A stretch of DNA of 64,000 nucleotides, from the NCBI RefSeq assembly GCF_035918315.1, contig NZ_CP142146.1, positions 1,488,001-1,552,000 of the forward strand. The letters run 5' to 3'. Numbering within the stretch: the stretch's first letter is position 1; every line of letters begins with the position of its first letter. The stretch is from Vagococcus jeotgali. Its GTDB lineage: Bacteria > Bacillota > Bacilli > Lactobacillales > Vagococcaceae. Under the pieces are notes generated by a model that did no database searches, was not told where the DNA came from, and saw only the letters and a program-made list of their open reading frames with translations. The position numbers and the translations under genes are program-made. Below, one piece after another: positions 22,884 through 30,780 of the stretch.

Positions 22884-23573
22884 TTAAAAGCCATATTTGA
22901 CTTGTATTCGCTTAAGTACATCTCCAATTGGTTTATACAACACTAGCAAAAAGATAGCATTTGAAATCATATAAGTAACAGTCATTGGTAAACTTCTAGC
23001 TAACATGGCTAAATATCTTGTCCATGAAAAACTTTGGAAGTTAAGAACTGACCAGGAATCCATAATAACTGAGAATAATATTCCTGATATAATTCCTAAT
23101 AAGACTAAATAAATCTTATTCTTCTGGCACTTTTTACTAATGAAAGGAATACCCGCAATAAAACCAATAAGCCCCCAAGAAAACATTTGAAAAGGAGTCC
23201 AAGGGCCCTGTCCATAAATAACATTGGACCCAACTGCAGCCAGTGCTCCCACTAAAAATCCTTCCTCACTACCTAAATACATACCAGCAATAATAATAAC
23301 TGCTGACATTGGTTTGACAAATGGAACCATAAAAAAGGCAACCCGACCAACAATAGCAATCGCTGCTAGTACTGCAATCAAAACAATAAGTAACATACTG
23401 CTATCTTTTTTCTCATACTTATAAAAAATAGGGAACATAGATACTAAGATAATTCCAATAGAAATAATATTATATTTCCGGCCATTAAATAAATTAACTC
23501 CCATGACAATAATTAATGGAATCACAATTAAAATGAGACAAATTGTGATGATATTTTTCATTTTTTTACTCAA
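22884..23573 (-). CDS. ECF transporter substrate-binding (S) component
   Basis: A 229-residue membrane protein with about six hydrophobic segments and the motif GQGPWTPFQMFSWGLIG, typical of a group of vitamin S components found beside DUF4430 proteins. It overlaps the ATPase gene by 4 nt. The substrate is probably a vitamin; cobalamin is a guess from the DUF4430 (transcobalamin-like) neighbour. Confidence 0.8.
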   Translation of the reverse strand: MSKKMKNIITICLILIVIPLIIVMGVNLFNGRKYNIISIGIILVSMFPIFYKYEKKDSSMLLIVLIAVLAAIAIVGRVAFFMVPFVKPMSAVIIIAGMYLGSEEGFLVGALAAVGSNVIYGQGPWTPFQMFSWGLIGFIAGIPFISKKCQKNKIYLVLLGIISGILFSVIMDSWSVLNFQSFSWTRYLAMLARSLPMTVTYMISNAIFLLVLYKPIGDVLKRIQVKYGF

Positions 23574-25255
23574 GATGTACTCGCCACACTTTCTTTAGCA
23601 CAGGCAATCACTTGATTTGTTGTGATTGCCTCAGGATATAGTTGTTTAGCAATTCGATTAGATGCTGTTGTATAAAATGTATTATTGGCAAAAAATTCAA
23701 TCGTTTGATCTGTTGAAATGACTTCTCTATCAAAAAATAATCCACAACGATCTGAGTATTCTGCTGCAAATTCCACATCATGAGTTACCATCAAAATAGT
23801 TACTCCTTCATCTTTTAACTCCTTTAAAATCTGACCAAATGATTCTTTAGAAAAGGCATCCATCCCCTTAGTTGGCTCATCAAGTAATAAAATTTTTGGT
23901 TTTAATAATAAAATTTTACCTAAAGCTGCCTTTTGCTGTTCACCACCACTTAAATCATAAGGATGCTGATCAATTAAATGTGTAATACCTATTTTTTTAA
24001 GGTTTTCTTGAATCAATCTTTCTGTTTCGTCTTTGCTGTACCCAACACTTTTAGCAATTTCTTCATAATCTTCTCTAATAGTTGGTTGAATAAATAATAG
24101 CTGAGGGTTTTGAAGTAAAAAAGCTAAATTCTGACGATATAATTCATTGTCTTTATACTTTTTAATTAATTTTTGATTGATTTTAACCTTTCCCTTATAG
24201 GCCTTTCTTTGCCCTGAAATCACACTTAATAAAGTGGATTTACCTACACCATTTCCACCTAACATACTAAAAATTTCACCTTTTTTAATGCGTAAATTGA
24301 CTTTGTATAAAATATCAGGCAAGTTACGCTCATATTTAAAACAGACATCTTTTAAATCAATCACAGCCTCTGTTGAAGATATTTTCTCTGATACACGCTC
24401 AGAAAAAGACATAGGTAAAGGTAAGTAGTATTTATTTAAATAACCTTTCCCTTCTTTAATCGTTAAAGGGCAAACTCCTGTGTGGTTTAAACCGTTGTAA
24501 ATTCTAACAGCACTAGGTAAGCCTTTTTCCATTTTTTTTGCTCGTTGATTTAAATGAATACTCTCCCCAACTTTTCTAGGTGAATCAACTAAAACCACCT
24601 CACCTGAATCCATGACGACTACCTTATCTGCTAAGGGAAAAACATCTTCTAAACGGTGCTCAACAATAATAATAGTCAGGCCAAGCTCTAAGTTTAACTT
24701 ATGCAAAGTTTGAATAAATTCTGAAGCAGCAATAGGGTCTAACTGAGAAGTTGGCTCATCTAAAATCAAAACTTTAGGATCCATAACAAGAACACTAGCC
24801 AAATTAACTAACTGCTTCTGTCCTCCTGATAAATCAGCTGTGTTTTTTCTAAAGAGCTGTTGAATACCAAAAAAACTAGACATCTCACCTACTCTTCTTC
24901 TCATCACTTGAGAAGGAACGCCCATATTTTCTAAACCAAAAACTAACTCATGCCAAACTTTATCAGTGACAATCTGACTTTCAGGATTTTGCATAACAAA
25001 ACCAATATCACTTGCCAATGTTTTTTCCTCAAAAGAAGTGATTGGCTGATTTAAAAATGAGATGTGTCCACTTTTTTTGCCATTTGGAGCTAAAGAAGGT
25101 TTTAACATGTTTAAAAGGGTTGTTTTACCACAGCCACTAGACCCACAAATTACCACAAACTCTCCTTGTTGAATCTCTAAAGAAATATTATCTAGAGCTG
25201 GTTTGTCCTGATTAGGATAAGTGAACGTTAAATCTTTGATATCAATAATCGCCAT
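23570..25255 (-). CDS. ECF transporter ATPase with two fused nucleotide-binding domains
   Basis: 561 residues with two ABC modules. First: Walker A GSSGCGKTTLLN (near 36), signature LSGGQKQL, Walker B VLILDEPTS. Second: Walker A GGNGVGKSTLLS (near 336), signature LSGGEQQKAALGK, Walker B ILLLDEPTKG. The fused arrangement replaces separate EcfA and EcfA' subunits. The end of the T-component gene overlaps its start. Confidence 0.92.
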   Translation of the reverse strand: MAIIDIKDLTFTYPNQDKPALDNISLEIQQGEFVVICGSSGCGKTTLLNMLKPSLAPNGKKSGHISFLNQPITSFEEKTLASDIGFVMQNPESQIVTDKVWHELVFGLENMGVPSQVMRRRVGEMSSFFGIQQLFRKNTADLSGGQKQLVNLASVLVMDPKVLILDEPTSQLDPIAASEFIQTLHKLNLELGLTIIIVEHRLEDVFPLADKVVVMDSGEVVLVDSPRKVGESIHLNQRAKKMEKGLPSAVRIYNGLNHTGVCPLTIKEGKGYLNKYYLPLPMSFSERVSEKISSTEAVIDLKDVCFKYERNLPDILYKVNLRIKKGEIFSMLGGNGVGKSTLLSVISGQRKAYKGKVKINQKLIKKYKDNELYRQNLAFLLQNPQLLFIQPTIREDYEEIAKSVGYSKDETERLIQENLKKIGITHLIDQHPYDLSGGEQQKAALGKILLLKPKILLLDEPTKGMDAFSKESFGQILKELKDEGVTILMVTHDVEFAAEYSDRCGLFFDREVISTDQTIEFFANNTFYTTASNRIAKQLYPEAITTNQVIACAKESVASTS

Positions 25256-26121
25256 GTTAGTTGCTCCTTTAATTCAATAAATATTGGTAATAAGACAAAT
25301 AGACTCGTCATACAGTATAAAAAAATTGTCACTGGATGAAAGGCTAATTTTTCCATTGTAGGGTAAAACGTAATAGAAATCATATGATACTTATCAGCTA
25401 AGACAATACACACAATAAATAAGGCATTAATCACTAGCATCACAGCATCTTCTTGATGAAAACTAAATAAGGAGAAATGACTTCTTCCTTTTAAACCATA
25501 ACCCCTCGCACGCATAGACTTAGCAGTTTCCACAGTTGTTTCTAGTGACCAAGAAATCAAACTTTTAAAGACACGTATCCCACTTTTAAATTTATCCCAG
25601 TAGCTATCACTTGCGTATAATCCCAATGTCTTTTGAGCCAAGTGAATTCGTTTTGTTTGTGTTCTAAACATTGGGACGTATCTAATAATCATAGAAATGG
25701 TAAGAGACAACTTTGGTGATATGTTACCAAATAAAAAAATGAACTTGTCACTAGTCATCACCTCATTGTAGCTTTTAAACCAAAAAATGATTGTAACAAG
25801 CATTAAACCAATTGTCCCACCATATAAAAAAGCTTCCAGTGTAACAGGTCGATCATTTAAAAAGAATAAAATTGTTTCACCGCTATGAACAAATAAAGGG
25901 TTAGTCAAAGTAATTAGTAGTAAAATGAAAGCGTAATATAAAAATATTCGCCAAGTATCCATAGCTATCACAACTAAGTAAAGACCACTTCCAACTAAAG
26001 AGATTAAGAGTAATACAGGGTTGTTAGTGAACATTGTAAAGAAAATAATAGTCATATAATAGGCAAACAATACAAATGGATGGAAAGATCCAAAAGCAAG
26101 TTCATCATTTCTTAATATCAT
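25228..26121 (-). CDS. ECF transporter transmembrane (T) component, CbiQ family
   Basis: 297 residues with several hydrophobic segments and the two coupling motifs of EcfT proteins, here SMRARGYGLKGR near residue 203 (the A-R-G motif that contacts the ATPases). It overlaps the ATPase gene downstream and the DUF4430 gene upstream by about 17 nt, so all four form one operon. Confidence 0.9.
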   Translation of the reverse strand: MILRNDELAFGSFHPFVLFAYYMTIIFFTMFTNNPVLLLISLVGSGLYLVVIAMDTWRIFLYYAFILLLITLTNPLFVHSGETILFFLNDRPVTLEAFLYGGTIGLMLVTIIFWFKSYNEVMTSDKFIFLFGNISPKLSLTISMIIRYVPMFRTQTKRIHLAQKTLGLYASDSYWDKFKSGIRVFKSLISWSLETTVETAKSMRARGYGLKGRSHFSLFSFHQEDAVMLVINALFIVCIVLADKYHMISITFYPTMEKLAFHPVTIFLYCMTSLFVLLPIFIELKEQLTWRLLISKI

Positions 26122-26575
26122 TTGGCATCTCTCCTCCTATATCTCGGCCTAAATCAGTAGTATAAATAATCTCAATCTCATCGTTATCTTTTGGGTAATA
26201 TTTACTGACACCATAATTAAAAAACTCATCATTAATTTTATACATCCAACCACTTAAAGATCCTGCTGAAAATTCATAAAGATGATTAATACCCTTAATA
26301 TAAGCACTACCAAATGAATTGTCTGTCGATCCTTGAAAATCAAATGGATTTTTATTGTGACGAGTCACTCGTTTTAATAACTCCAACACGTTATCATTAG
26401 GGCGTAAAACAACCTCTTGCTTTTCCAAAATCATCCCATTTTCAGGAACATATTCCGCCTGCTGTAAACCTTTATCTAATTTCTCCCAATTATCCCTTGC
26501 TGTTTTAGCATTAATACTAATTGTGACCACTTCTGAATCTGGGGTAATATTATCTATATTAGTTAAATAATAATT
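26105..26575 (-). pseudogene. DUF4430 (transcobalamin-like) protein lacking its N-terminus
   Basis: The C-terminal DUF4430 domain is intact: VTISINAK, VPENGMILEKQEVV, NHLYEFSAGSLSGWMYKIND and YYPKDNDEIEIIYTTDLGRDIGG. The frame is open upstream of the GTG at 26530 for only 15 codons before a TAG at 26576-26578, next to the IS30 end. Signal peptide and lipobox, expected for this extracellular family, are missing, and the promoter of the whole ECF operon may be lost with them. Confidence 0.75.
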
Positions 26576-26580
26576 CTAAA

Positions 26581-27809
26581 TTGCAACATTAAGTTAGCCA
26601 CTCTGGTAAAAATATCTAAATATCAGTGTTATTTTATTGAACTCCTTACTTACCAACATGTTTTGATCTTTAGATTTTGAATTTCTTCTAAAAATAATGT
26701 TGCTGGTTGTCTATAGTCTAAAATTTTACGCGGCAAAAGATTAACTTTTCCAGTAGCCAGTTGAATGAACTGCTTTGAATAGTGACAGATAGGCGTTCCT
26801 TTCGGAACAAATTGCCTTAATAAACCGTTATGTCTTTCGTTTGTTCCTCGTTCCCAAGATGAATAAGGGTGAGCAAAGTAGATATCAGTCATTTGTTGCA
26901 GAGTATCATCAAGTGAGCTAAATTCACTGCCATTATCAGCAGTAATCGATTGAAATATGCTACTAAATCGGGCTCTTCCAAACTCATATTTTAACTGTTT
27001 AATAGCGTAACTAACAGACTCTTCAGTATGATCATCTAGAACAACAGTAATCATGTAGCGAGTTTTTCTTTCAACAAGTGTAAGTAGAGCATTATCATCT
27101 TTAGATTTTGAACCAATGACACTGTCTATTTCCCAATGACCAAACTCTTGTCTAGAATCAATTTTGCTAGGTCGTTCATCAATTGATTTTCCAAGAGCTT
27201 TTTTATGCTGACGACTTCTTTTCTTTTTAGGTGATAGTCTAACTTTCATCTTGAGATGATGATTTCTGACTGGTAAAAAACCTTTATCAATATAGTTATA
27301 AAGTGTCTTAGTAGAAACAATAGGTTTATCCCAAGTCCCTAAAGACTTGATAAAGCCAACAATTGCATCTGGTGACCAATTAAAGTCTATCATTTGTTTA
27401 CAAGCATAATTAATAAAATCAACAGCACTAACTAGCTTAGATTTCGAACCACAGCGTTTCCTGTTTTCTATGTATTTAGCTTGCCCCGTATCAGCAAAAT
27501 AGAGTTGTTTAGGTTTCTTATTTTCTTTGATTTGCGTGGTCGTTCCTCGTTTAAGCTCATTACTTATTGTTTGATGGTGTCGGCCTAATCGTCTACCAAT
27601 TTCTCTATTAGAGTCTCCCATATTATGCCAAACTTCAATAAGCTGCCTTTCCTTTAAGGAAAGATGTTTATAACTAGATGTCTTTGTGTTATTCTTAATT
27701 TTCACCATGATAAAAATTCCTTTCGTTGTTGGGTAGTTACTTCAATGATACACGAATTTTTACCATGGTGTTTTTTTATTATTTTAGAGTGGCTAACTTG
27801 ATTTTACAA
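26581..27809 (-). mobile_element. IS30-family insertion sequence at a gene-to-gene junction
   Basis: About 1,229 bp. Terminal inverted repeats of about 24 bp: TTGCAACATTAAGTTAGCC on the left, and TTGTAAAATCAAGTTAGCC as the reverse complement of the right end. The only candidate target duplication is CTAA (26576-26579 and 27810-27813). It lies between the beheaded DUF4430 gene and a truncated flavin oxidoreductase gene. Confidence 0.9.
26650..27708 (-). CDS. tnp: IS30-family transposase
   Basis: 352 residues. N-terminal HTH (LSLKERQLIEVWHNMGDSN with IGRRLGRHHQTISNELKRG), then the DDE domain: Asp in HWEIDSVIGSK near residue 197, Asp in ITADNGSEFS near 263, Glu in SWERGTNERHNGLLRQFVPKG near 289. 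Intact. Confidence 0.95.
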   Translation of the reverse strand: MVKIKNNTKTSSYKHLSLKERQLIEVWHNMGDSNREIGRRLGRHHQTISNELKRGTTTQIKENKKPKQLYFADTGQAKYIENRKRCGSKSKLVSAVDFINYACKQMIDFNWSPDAIVGFIKSLGTWDKPIVSTKTLYNYIDKGFLPVRNHHLKMKVRLSPKKKRSRQHKKALGKSIDERPSKIDSRQEFGHWEIDSVIGSKSKDDNALLTLVERKTRYMITVVLDDHTEESVSYAIKQLKYEFGRARFSSIFQSITADNGSEFSSLDDTLQQMTDIYFAHPYSSWERGTNERHNGLLRQFVPKGTPICHYSKQFIQLATGKVNLLPRKILDYRQPATLFLEEIQNLKIKTCW

Positions 27810-28238
27810 CTAAGCTTTTGTTAACTCTTTAAAATGATTGTTTTCTTCAAACAAATTAGCACTAGATTCACTAACGCAAACATGATGTGTTTTTCCTTCT
27901 AGATATTGTGTCATAGCCCCGCCATGATAAATTTGTAAAAAGGCTTTTGTTCCTTGTTGCTGAATGGTTTTTGCTAATTTATCTAAACTTTTAATATGAC
28001 CATCATGACTCACTCCAACGCCGTACTCGTAAGCTTTCCCCTCATAACTAACATAGGATGAGGCAATCATGATAGCACCTAAATCACCTGTACGTTGTGC
28101 GTAAAATTGGTATTCTAAATCAGATAAATTCCCAGATTCACTGCTATCTAAAGTCGAAATAGGGGCACAAATCAGCCTGTTTTTTAAACGTACACCTGAA
28201 GGTAGCGTAAAAGCATTTTTCACATTCATTTCATTCAC
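27810..28238 (-). pseudogene. Old-yellow-enzyme-type NADH:flavin oxidoreductase, N-terminal fragment
   Basis: 142 codons: the first beta strand NRLICAPISTLDSSESG, YAQRTGDLGAIMIASSYVS and FLQIYHGGAMTQ match the start of the FMN-binding TIM barrel. Full-length members are about 370 residues or more, so over half is missing. The stop TAG lies exactly at the IS30 boundary. Confidence 0.85.
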
Positions 28239-28248
28239 CTCTTTTTAT

Positions 28249-28283
28249 TAAAAAAACGCAAAAAGAATCCCTTCTTCTTGCGT
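28249..28283 (-). terminator. Hairpin and T-run just before the flavoenzyme fragment
   Basis: ACGCAAGAAG pairs imperfectly with CTTTTTGCGT (28256-28283), followed by seven T on the minus strand, only about 11 bp before the ATG at 28238. It may terminate read-through or act as a leader attenuator. Confidence 0.55.
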
Positions 28284-28295
28284 CATTGCATGTGT

Positions 28296-28336
28296 TGTTA
28301 CGACATTGTAACCACTTTAATTATAGTCATTGTAAC
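28296..28336 (-). promoter_or_regulatory. Repeated GTTACAATG motif upstream of the flavoenzyme fragment
   Basis: On the minus strand GTTACAATG occurs twice, 24 bp apart (28304-28312 and 28328-28336). The first forms an inverted repeat GTTAC-N6-GTAAC. TATAAT sits between the copies. This looks like a regulator-binding region; the regulator is unknown. Confidence 0.45.
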
Positions 28337-28403
28337 AAATCCACATCACTTCGTCAAAAGACAAAAAAGCGACAAGATAATATAAATATAAACATGTAAC
28401 TTA

Positions 28404-28434
28404 TAAAAAAAGGGGATAACAAAGAGCCATCCCA
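28404..28434 (-). terminator. Terminator of the LPXTG remnant
   Basis: Minus strand GGGAT and ATCCC around an 11-nt loop, then CTTTTTTT, directly after the stop codon at 28440. Confidence 0.65.
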
Positions 28435-28439
28435 CTTTA

Positions 28440-28874
28440 TTATTTAGCTAGCTGTCTTTTATTATAAATATAAACTCCAGCTCCACTCATAAGAACAACC
28501 ACACCAATAACAGTCAATTTAGCTTTTGATTCACCCGTTTTTGGTAAGTTGTCTGTTCCACGGTTACCACCGCTACTTGTAGCACCTGAAGCATTGCCAC
28601 TTGATGAATGATTGCCTGAGTTACCTTTACCACCTTTTTTAGGTGGCGGTGTTCCAGCATCACCTTTACCAGATACATCATTAACATCTTTATTTGCTTT
28701 AACTGTTTCAGTTAATGTATAAGTAGCTTTATCTTTAGTAAAAGTAAACACGACTTTATCGCCTTCTAATAATTTTTCTTGAATTTTTAAAGTGAATTTA
28801 CCATTATCATCTGAGATAACACTCTCTGATTGTAACTTCTCTTTGTTTCCTTGACAGTAAACAAATAAATACAC
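28440..28874 (-). pseudogene. C-terminal remnant of an LPXTG cell-wall-anchored protein
   Basis: 144 codons. Residues 1-60 resemble one Ig-like repeat (DDNGKFTLKIQEKLLEGDKV), then a Gly/Ser/Asn-rich wall-spanning stretch, the sortase signal LPKTGES, a hydrophobic segment and the charged tail YNKRQLAK. There is no signal peptide, promoter or Shine-Dalgarno: the GTG at 28874 directly follows the T-run of the upstream terminator. The 5' part of a larger adhesin has been lost. Confidence 0.75.
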
Positions 28875-28876
28875 TC

Positions 28877-28913
28877 TAAAAAAACGAAGCTAACCACAAG
28901 GATAGCTTCGTTT
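28877..28913 (-). terminator. Terminator after the AhpF-like gene
   Basis: An 11-bp perfect stem AAACGAAGCTA with its complement (28882-28892 and 28903-28913), followed by a T-run on the minus strand. Confidence 0.85.
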
Positions 28914-28917
28914 GACT

Positions 28918-30414
28918 TTATTTTTTCAAATAGGTATAAGCACCTAAGGCAGCAGTGACACCTGAACCAATAGACGTCATAATTTGTTTAAACGGAATAT
29001 TTGTGCAATCACCAGCAGCAAACAAACCAGGAATATTAGTCATTCCTTTTTCATCAACAATAATTTCATTATTATCATTTAACTTAATATTAGTAGGTAA
29101 CCAAGAGGTATTAGCTGTTGTCCCAACTAAAATAAACACTTCACTCACAATTAAAGCATTCATGTCATTAGTGACTAAGTTTTTGTATACAAATTCCGTC
29201 ACATTTTGACTTCCTTTAATACCTATACTTTCAGAGTTCAATAAAACAGTAACATTAGAGAATGTTAATAATTCTTCTTGTAGAGCAGGATTTGCCGTTA
29301 GTTGATCAGAATATTCAATTAAATAAACGTGCTTACTTCTTTGTGCTAAGTCTATAGCAGCTTCAACACCAGCATTTCCACCACCTACAACAACAACTTG
29401 AGAACCACTTACACACTCATCTTCACAATAAGCACTATAAGAAACCCCTTTGTTTAAAAATTCAGCTTCACCTGGTATCTGTAATGCACGTTGAGTTGTA
29501 CCTGATGCTATAATTAATGTTTCACTTGATAAAACCTGCCCACTCTTCAGATGAACTAAGAAGTTAGTATCTTGTTCAATTTTACAAACTTCTACTTTAT
29601 CCACAATCGTCACATCATTTTTTTTCATCTGCTCTGTGACTTCTTGTGTAAATCTGGCTCCAGTTATTTTAGGAATACCAACAATGTTTATAATAGTGTG
29701 AGTATCTAGCACTTGTCCACCAATTTTCTTAGCAACAATCCCAGTTTCCAATCCTTTGTTAGCGGCATACATAGCTGCACTAGTACCTCCTGGACCTCCA
29801 CCTATGACTAGACACTCAAATGTCTTTTTTGCATCATCACTTGTTAAAACTGATTCAAATTCATCTAAATCATTTGTAAAAACTTTACCATTCAAATAAG
29901 TCACTGGTGTTGAGCTGATAGCTTTATCCTGAACTTCTTGTTTAAAAGCATCTTTATTAACAGTAGTATGACTCACTTTTTCATTTAGCAAAGCCAAGAC
30001 ATTTAAAGATTGAATTAAGTCTAAATAATTATCCTTTGCTGGATCAACAAAACTCACAAATGCTAATGGTGTCGTAATTTGGTCAGCTTCAGATACAATT
30101 AGACCATCTACTCCTAAATCAGATGAGCTAACTTGAATAATCGCTGATAAAAAGGCCTGAAATTCATAACCCATTGGTACTCCTGCAAAAGTTATCCCAG
30201 TTTTTTTATTTATTTTATTTATTTCAAAACTTGCTACTCTCTCTAGTGATGATTTTTCTATAAAAATCCGACTAGATAAAGCAGATATTTCATTTAAAAA
30301 ACGCTCAACTTCTTTAGACTCTTTGCCAGAGTCAAGACAAGCTGTTAATAACACATCTGATTCGATGCATTTAAAGTATTCCTTTAACTGACTCTTAATA
30401 CTTTTATCAAACAT
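28918..30414 (-). CDS. AhpF-like FAD/NADH oxidoreductase lacking the CxxC pairs
   Basis: 498 residues, colinear with the true AhpF at 47534: N-terminal double thioredoxin fold, then FAD (CLVIGGGPGGTSAA) and NADH (VVVVGGGNAGVEAA) Rossmann motifs and GLFAAGDCTN. The thioredoxin-domain CHNC is replaced by FVDPAKDN, and the CPHC active site by SAYCEDEC. It cannot pass electrons to AhpC in the usual way; an H2O2-forming NADH oxidase or a changed disulfide role is possible. It stands alone, without ahpC, and has its own promoter and terminator. No stop or frameshift, so it is not simply decaying. Confidence 0.8.
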   Translation of the reverse strand: MFDKSIKSQLKEYFKCIESDVLLTACLDSGKESKEVERFLNEISALSSRIFIEKSSLERVASFEINKINKKTGITFAGVPMGYEFQAFLSAIIQVSSSDLGVDGLIVSEADQITTPLAFVSFVDPAKDNYLDLIQSLNVLALLNEKVSHTTVNKDAFKQEVQDKAISSTPVTYLNGKVFTNDLDEFESVLTSDDAKKTFECLVIGGGPGGTSAAMYAANKGLETGIVAKKIGGQVLDTHTIINIVGIPKITGARFTQEVTEQMKKNDVTIVDKVEVCKIEQDTNFLVHLKSGQVLSSETLIIASGTTQRALQIPGEAEFLNKGVSYSAYCEDECVSGSQVVVVGGGNAGVEAAIDLAQRSKHVYLIEYSDQLTANPALQEELLTFSNVTVLLNSESIGIKGSQNVTEFVYKNLVTNDMNALIVSEVFILVGTTANTSWLPTNIKLNDNNEIIVDEKGMTNIPGLFAAGDCTNIPFKQIMTSIGSGVTAALGAYTYLKK

Positions 30415-30513
30415 CTTAATCCCCCTTATATGTCACTTATTTAGTTAGATATACCCAAAGTACCTAACTCCTTACAAAATAATTTAATGGCAGATTTCTT
30501 ATTCATCCCTTTT

Positions 30514-30542
30514 ATTATATAACTAATCTTAATGAATGCCAA
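30514..30542 (-). promoter_or_regulatory. Promoter of the AhpF-like gene
   Basis: Minus strand TTGGCA (30537-30542), 17-nt spacer, perfect TATAAT (30514-30519). The leader to the start codon is about 95 nt. No convincing PerR box is seen. Confidence 0.75.
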
Positions 30543-30656
30543 CCTTAGTTTGTTAGAGAACTATCTTTTATTTAGACAAATAAAAAAACACCCTAATGGA
30601 GATTGCTAGTAGTGATGAAAATAAAATATGCGGAATGACGCTCTTCAGGCGGAGAT

Positions 30657-30702
30657 AAAACTCGAGTAATGAACAAAATGTGTTCAATACTCGGGTTTTA
30701 TT
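30657..30702 (-). terminator. Terminator downstream of hsdR
   Basis: A long stem of about 18 bp, AAAACTCGAGTAATGAACA with TGTTCAATACTCGGGTTTT (30657-30675 and 30681-30699), with U-rich ends on both strands. The rest of 30420-30780 holds the promoter above and no gene. Confidence 0.75.
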
Positions 30703-30780
30703 ATTTAATAACTTCCACTCTAATCATCCCGCTTTTTATGAAATATGGACCACTTTAACTCTAAATTAACAATTTGATAT

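Noticed and set aside
26581-26604. The IS30 left end (AACATTAAGTTAGCC) resembles the BglG RAT (AACATTAAGTTGGCT)
   Set aside because: The match continues symmetrically as the IS30 inverted repeat, and there is no PTS gene or terminator next to it; chance similarity.
30420-30780. Possible small RNA or gene between the AhpF-like gene and hsdR
   Set aside because: Only the promoter and the terminator hairpin are recognisable; no ORF or further conserved structure.
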